From the NCBI GenBank assembly GCA_043798715.1, contig JAZDOK010000106.1:1-64000 (forward strand): a DNA stretch of 64,000 nucleotides, read 5' to 3'. This DNA is from JAZDOK01 sp043798715. Its GTDB lineage: Bacteria > Vulcanimicrobiota > JAZDOK01. The position numbers were made by a program, and so were the translations under genes. The notes beneath the pieces are model-generated. The model saw only the letters and a program-made list of their open reading frames with translations, had not been told where the DNA came from and made no database searches. Of the stretch, positions 61,998 through 64,000 are shown piece after piece (the stretch's first letter is position 1; every line of letters starts with the position of its first letter).

Positions 61998-63271
61998 TGG
62001 GGCGTTTTCATCTTCTCTGGGCCGACGATTGCGGCGAAATACGCGAGGCGGAAAAGTATTACGCTCTGGGACGCTCCGCACGTTCACTGGCAGAGCTCTC
62101 TTTGGATTCAATGATTCCGCTTCCCTCCGGATCCACCCTCCATTTGCTCCCCGGCCGGCTGCCGGTTGGAATTTCCGTGAGGAGCGGGAAAATCTGCACA
62201 CTGGAGAGCCCGCCGGATGCCGCTTACCGCGGGAAAGCCCTTGCCGTGGCCGCCCTTCTCCCTCCCGGTTACCTGAGAACATTTCTCCCGGCCTGGAAGA
62301 GAGTTGGTAAGGATTACCTGCCTTTCAACGCCTTCACGGCCATTGCGTTCAGGGATGGACAGATATGGGCTGCGGCTCAGCCTGTTTCGGAATCCATCCG
62401 CTGGAACTGGTCCCAGTACGACTGTGTCGGGCTCAGCCATAAAATAAAGGAGGCACTGCGTGATTTTCCCGGGAATAGAATTCTCAGACATCTGTCCCGC
62501 TGCGCCGAAGAATTTCATTGCTATACCGCCCAGAACATCTTTTTAAACCGCTGGGAAGGAGGACTCCCCTCCTCTCCCTCGTGCAACGCCTCCTGTCTCG
62601 GCTGTATTTCACACCAGTCTGGTTCCCAACGACCGCCCGCCCCTCAGGACAGGATCCGCTTCATACCATCCCCGGAGGAAATCGCCGAATTGGGCCTTCG
62701 TCACCTGACCAAATCCGAGTGGAATATTGTCAGCTTCGGCCAGGGATGCGAAGGCGAGCCACTCCTTCAGTCGGAAATACTCTCAAAAGCCATAAGAACC
62801 ATAAGAAAAGCGACCGGCAGAGGGACCATAAATGTCAATACCAACGGGAGTCTCCCCGGGGCGCTCCACTTGCTTCTTGACTCCGGCCTGGACAGCCTCA
62901 GGGTAAGCCTGAACAGCGCCGTTGAGTCTAACTACCTCCGCTATTTCCGGCCTTCAGGCTATACTTTCGGACAGGTCCTTCAGAGCTTAAAAGCAGCCGT
63001 GGACAAAGGAGGATTCCTCTCTCTTAATCTTCTTGTTCTGCCCGGGATAACCGACGGAAAGAAAGAATTTGCAGCCCTCGAAAACCTGCTTCAAAGCTGT
63101 CGGGTAGATATGGTTCAAATGAGAAACATGAATATCGATCCGGATCTGTTCTTAGACTTCATGCATCCGGAAGCGGATGAAGAACTTGGAATATCAAACA
63201 TGGTCCGTTCCCTCGAAAAGGCGTTCCCTCATCTGAAAATCGGCACTTCGTCACCCTCTCTTAAACCCTGA
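61997..63271 (+). CDS. radical SAM protein with a 190-residue N-terminal domain
   Basis: 424 residues, start coupled to the rho stop (TAATG) with no ribosome site of its own. The radical SAM cluster motif appears late: Cys196-x3-Cys200-x2-Cys203 (CNASCLGC), followed by SFGQGCEGEPLLQ as the GGE-like motif and NVNTNGSLPGALHLLL. The first 190 residues are a separate, unrecognised domain rich in beta strands. The C-terminal region lacks obvious extra cysteine clusters. Substrate unknown; coupling to rho is a position-based hint only. Confidence 0.78.
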   Translation: MGRFHLLWADDCGEIREAEKYYALGRSARSLAELSLDSMIPLPSGSTLHLLPGRLPVGISVRSGKICTLESPPDAAYRGKALAVAALLPPGYLRTFLPAWKRVGKDYLPFNAFTAIAFRDGQIWAAAQPVSESIRWNWSQYDCVGLSHKIKEALRDFPGNRILRHLSRCAEEFHCYTAQNIFLNRWEGGLPSSPSCNASCLGCISHQSGSQRPPAPQDRIRFIPSPEEIAELGLRHLTKSEWNIVSFGQGCEGEPLLQSEILSKAIRTIRKATGRGTINVNTNGSLPGALHLLLDSGLDSLRVSLNSAVESNYLRYFRPSGYTFGQVLQSLKAAVDKGGFLSLNLLVLPGITDGKKEFAALENLLQSCRVDMVQMRNMNIDPDLFLDFMHPEADEELGISNMVRSLEKAFPHLKIGTSSPSLKP

Positions 63272-63300
63272 TTGCCGCAAGTCTCGCCCCTGCCCCGGAT

Positions 63301-63341
63301 AAAAAATCCCGGCAGGCCGGCATAACTTCCTTCCTGCCAGG
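63301..63341 (-). terminator. rho-independent terminator of the HtrA gene
   Basis: On the minus strand CCTGGCAGG (63341-63333), a 16-nt loop and CCTGCCGGG (63316-63308) pair over 9 positions (one G-U), then ATTTTTTAT (63307-63299). It lies between convergent genes, just downstream of the HtrA stop. The A-run on the plus strand would not help the radical SAM gene. Confidence 0.75.
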
Positions 63342-63367
63342 ATAACATCCACTTGAGATAAAATCTA

Positions 63368-64000
63368 TTACTCCGACATTTCTGCGAGGATCATGGTAAT
63401 GTATTCCAGGCGGCCCTGGCGGATAATCTGTATCGCCAGCTTGTCACCAATTTTTCGGCTTGAAATCAGCTTGCGAAGATCATCCGGGGAATTGACCTTC
63501 TGATCGTCCACTTCGACGAGAACATCGCCCCGCTGCAGTTTAGCTTTGAATGCCGGGCTGTCCGGCACGACCCCGACAATAAGAACCCCGTCTGTGTTGG
63601 GCAACTTGAGGTACTTTGCAGTTTCCTCCGTCACTTCCTGCATGTGAACGCCCATGTAGGCCCGGGATATTTTCCCTTTGCTTATGAGCTCGTCCATAAT
63701 CTGTTTAGCGGCGTTGATCGGGATGGCAAAGCCCATGCCCTGGGCTCCCTGAATGATGGCGGTGTTGATTCCAATGACTTCCCCGTTAATGTTGACAAGG
63801 GGCCCGCCGCTGTTTCCAGGATTGATGGAAGCATCAGTCTGGATCAGGTTGTCGTAATTCTTGCTCTCATCGTAAATCTTCCGGCCCCGTCCGCTGATGA
63901 CGCCGGCTGTAACCGTGTGATCAAAGCCGAAGGGATTTCCGATGGCGATTGCCCAGTCCCCTACCTCGATTTTTTCCGAGTCCCCGAGCTGGGCATAGGG
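63368..64000 (-). CDS. DegP/HtrA-type periplasmic serine protease (5' truncated)
   Basis: The frame is open to the window edge, so only the C-terminal 210 residues are visible. They contain the catalytic serine motif NPGNSGGPLVNING, preceded by GDWAIAIGNPFG, and followed by GMGFAIPINAAK and one PDZ domain (about 100 residues, GDVLVEVDDQKVNSPDDL). The frame's first ATG is inside the gene and is not the start. Periplasmic quality control is the expected role. Which paralogue (DegP, DegQ or DegS type) cannot be told; only one PDZ is visible before the stop. Confidence 0.9.
   Translation of the reverse strand, partial: PYAQLGDSEKIEVGDWAIAIGNPFGFDHTVTAGVISGRGRKIYDESKNYDNLIQTDASINPGNSGGPLVNINGEVIGINTAIIQGAQGMGFAIPINAAKQIMDELISKGKISRAYMGVHMQEVTEETAKYLKLPNTDGVLIVGVVPDSPAFKAKLQRGDVLVEVDDQKVNSPDDLRKLISSRKIGDKLAIQIIRQGRLEYITMILAEMSE

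Overview
The window is a gene-dense, moderately GC-rich chromosomal segment of a Gram-negative bacterium. Outer-membrane-linked genes (two type II secretion genes, a TonB-like protein, a lipoprotein-type cytochrome c, a DegP/HtrA protease) sit with rod-shape and peptidoglycan genes. Two radical SAM enzymes and a hydrogenase-maturation protease fit an anaerobic or facultative lifestyle. The sequence alone does not fix the phylum; a deltaproteobacterial-type or candidate-phylum relative is my guess. There is no rRNA, tRNA, CRISPR array, prophage or complete insertion sequence in view.

Layout. 1-8 kb: end of a LuxE-like adenylating enzyme, an exported protein with a duplicated domain, histidine ammonia-lyase, two GNAT acetyltransferases, glycine C-acetyltransferase and a large orphan membrane-anchored protein. 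7.7-12.3 kb: hydrogenase-type maturation protease, a small membrane protein, an acyl-CoA synthetase, a DUF218 protein and a glycosyltransferase. 12.4-16.9 kb: an active/inactive pair of M16 peptidases and glmS, whose leader can fold over its ribosome site. 17.0-18.0 kb: a small leftward operon of a cytochrome c lipoprotein, a polytopic membrane protein and a 31-residue membrane peptide. 18.2-32.5 kb: a long rightward run of PHP phosphoesterase, degenerate GGDEF protein, wecA-like, wecB, atpZ-atpI-atpB-atpE-atpF-atpH-atpA-atpG, a perfect 27-bp inverted repeat, atpD-atpC, murA, mreB, gspC-like and gspG.

32.5-37.5 kb runs leftward: an FtsX-type permease, a DUF2520 dehydrogenase-like protein, panB, mrdA (PBP2) and a 6S RNA. 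37.6-48 kb: a B12-type radical SAM enzyme, then two minor-pilin cassettes (each PilV-like, PilW-like, PilX-like) pointing toward each other around an AI-2E-family permease. 48-59.9 kb (leftward): SPFH/zinc-ribbon protein with a coiled-coil partner, DUF5693 membrane protein, two AT-rich polytopic putative glycosyltransferases flanking thrS, a TonB-like protein and two TrkA-type RCK proteins. 60-64 kb: a small membrane-anchored protein whose best start is an ATT codon behind a good promoter and ribosome site, rho, a radical SAM protein overlapping rho, and the C-terminal part of a DegP/HtrA protease.

Themes: building the cell envelope (wecA/wecB, glmS, murA, mrdA, mreB, glycosyltransferases), energy (F-type ATP synthase, cytochrome c module) and surface pili or secretion. 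The least explained parts are the cytochrome/5-TM/31-aa module, the inverted repeat inside the atp operon, the glmS leader hairpin and the ATT-start gene.
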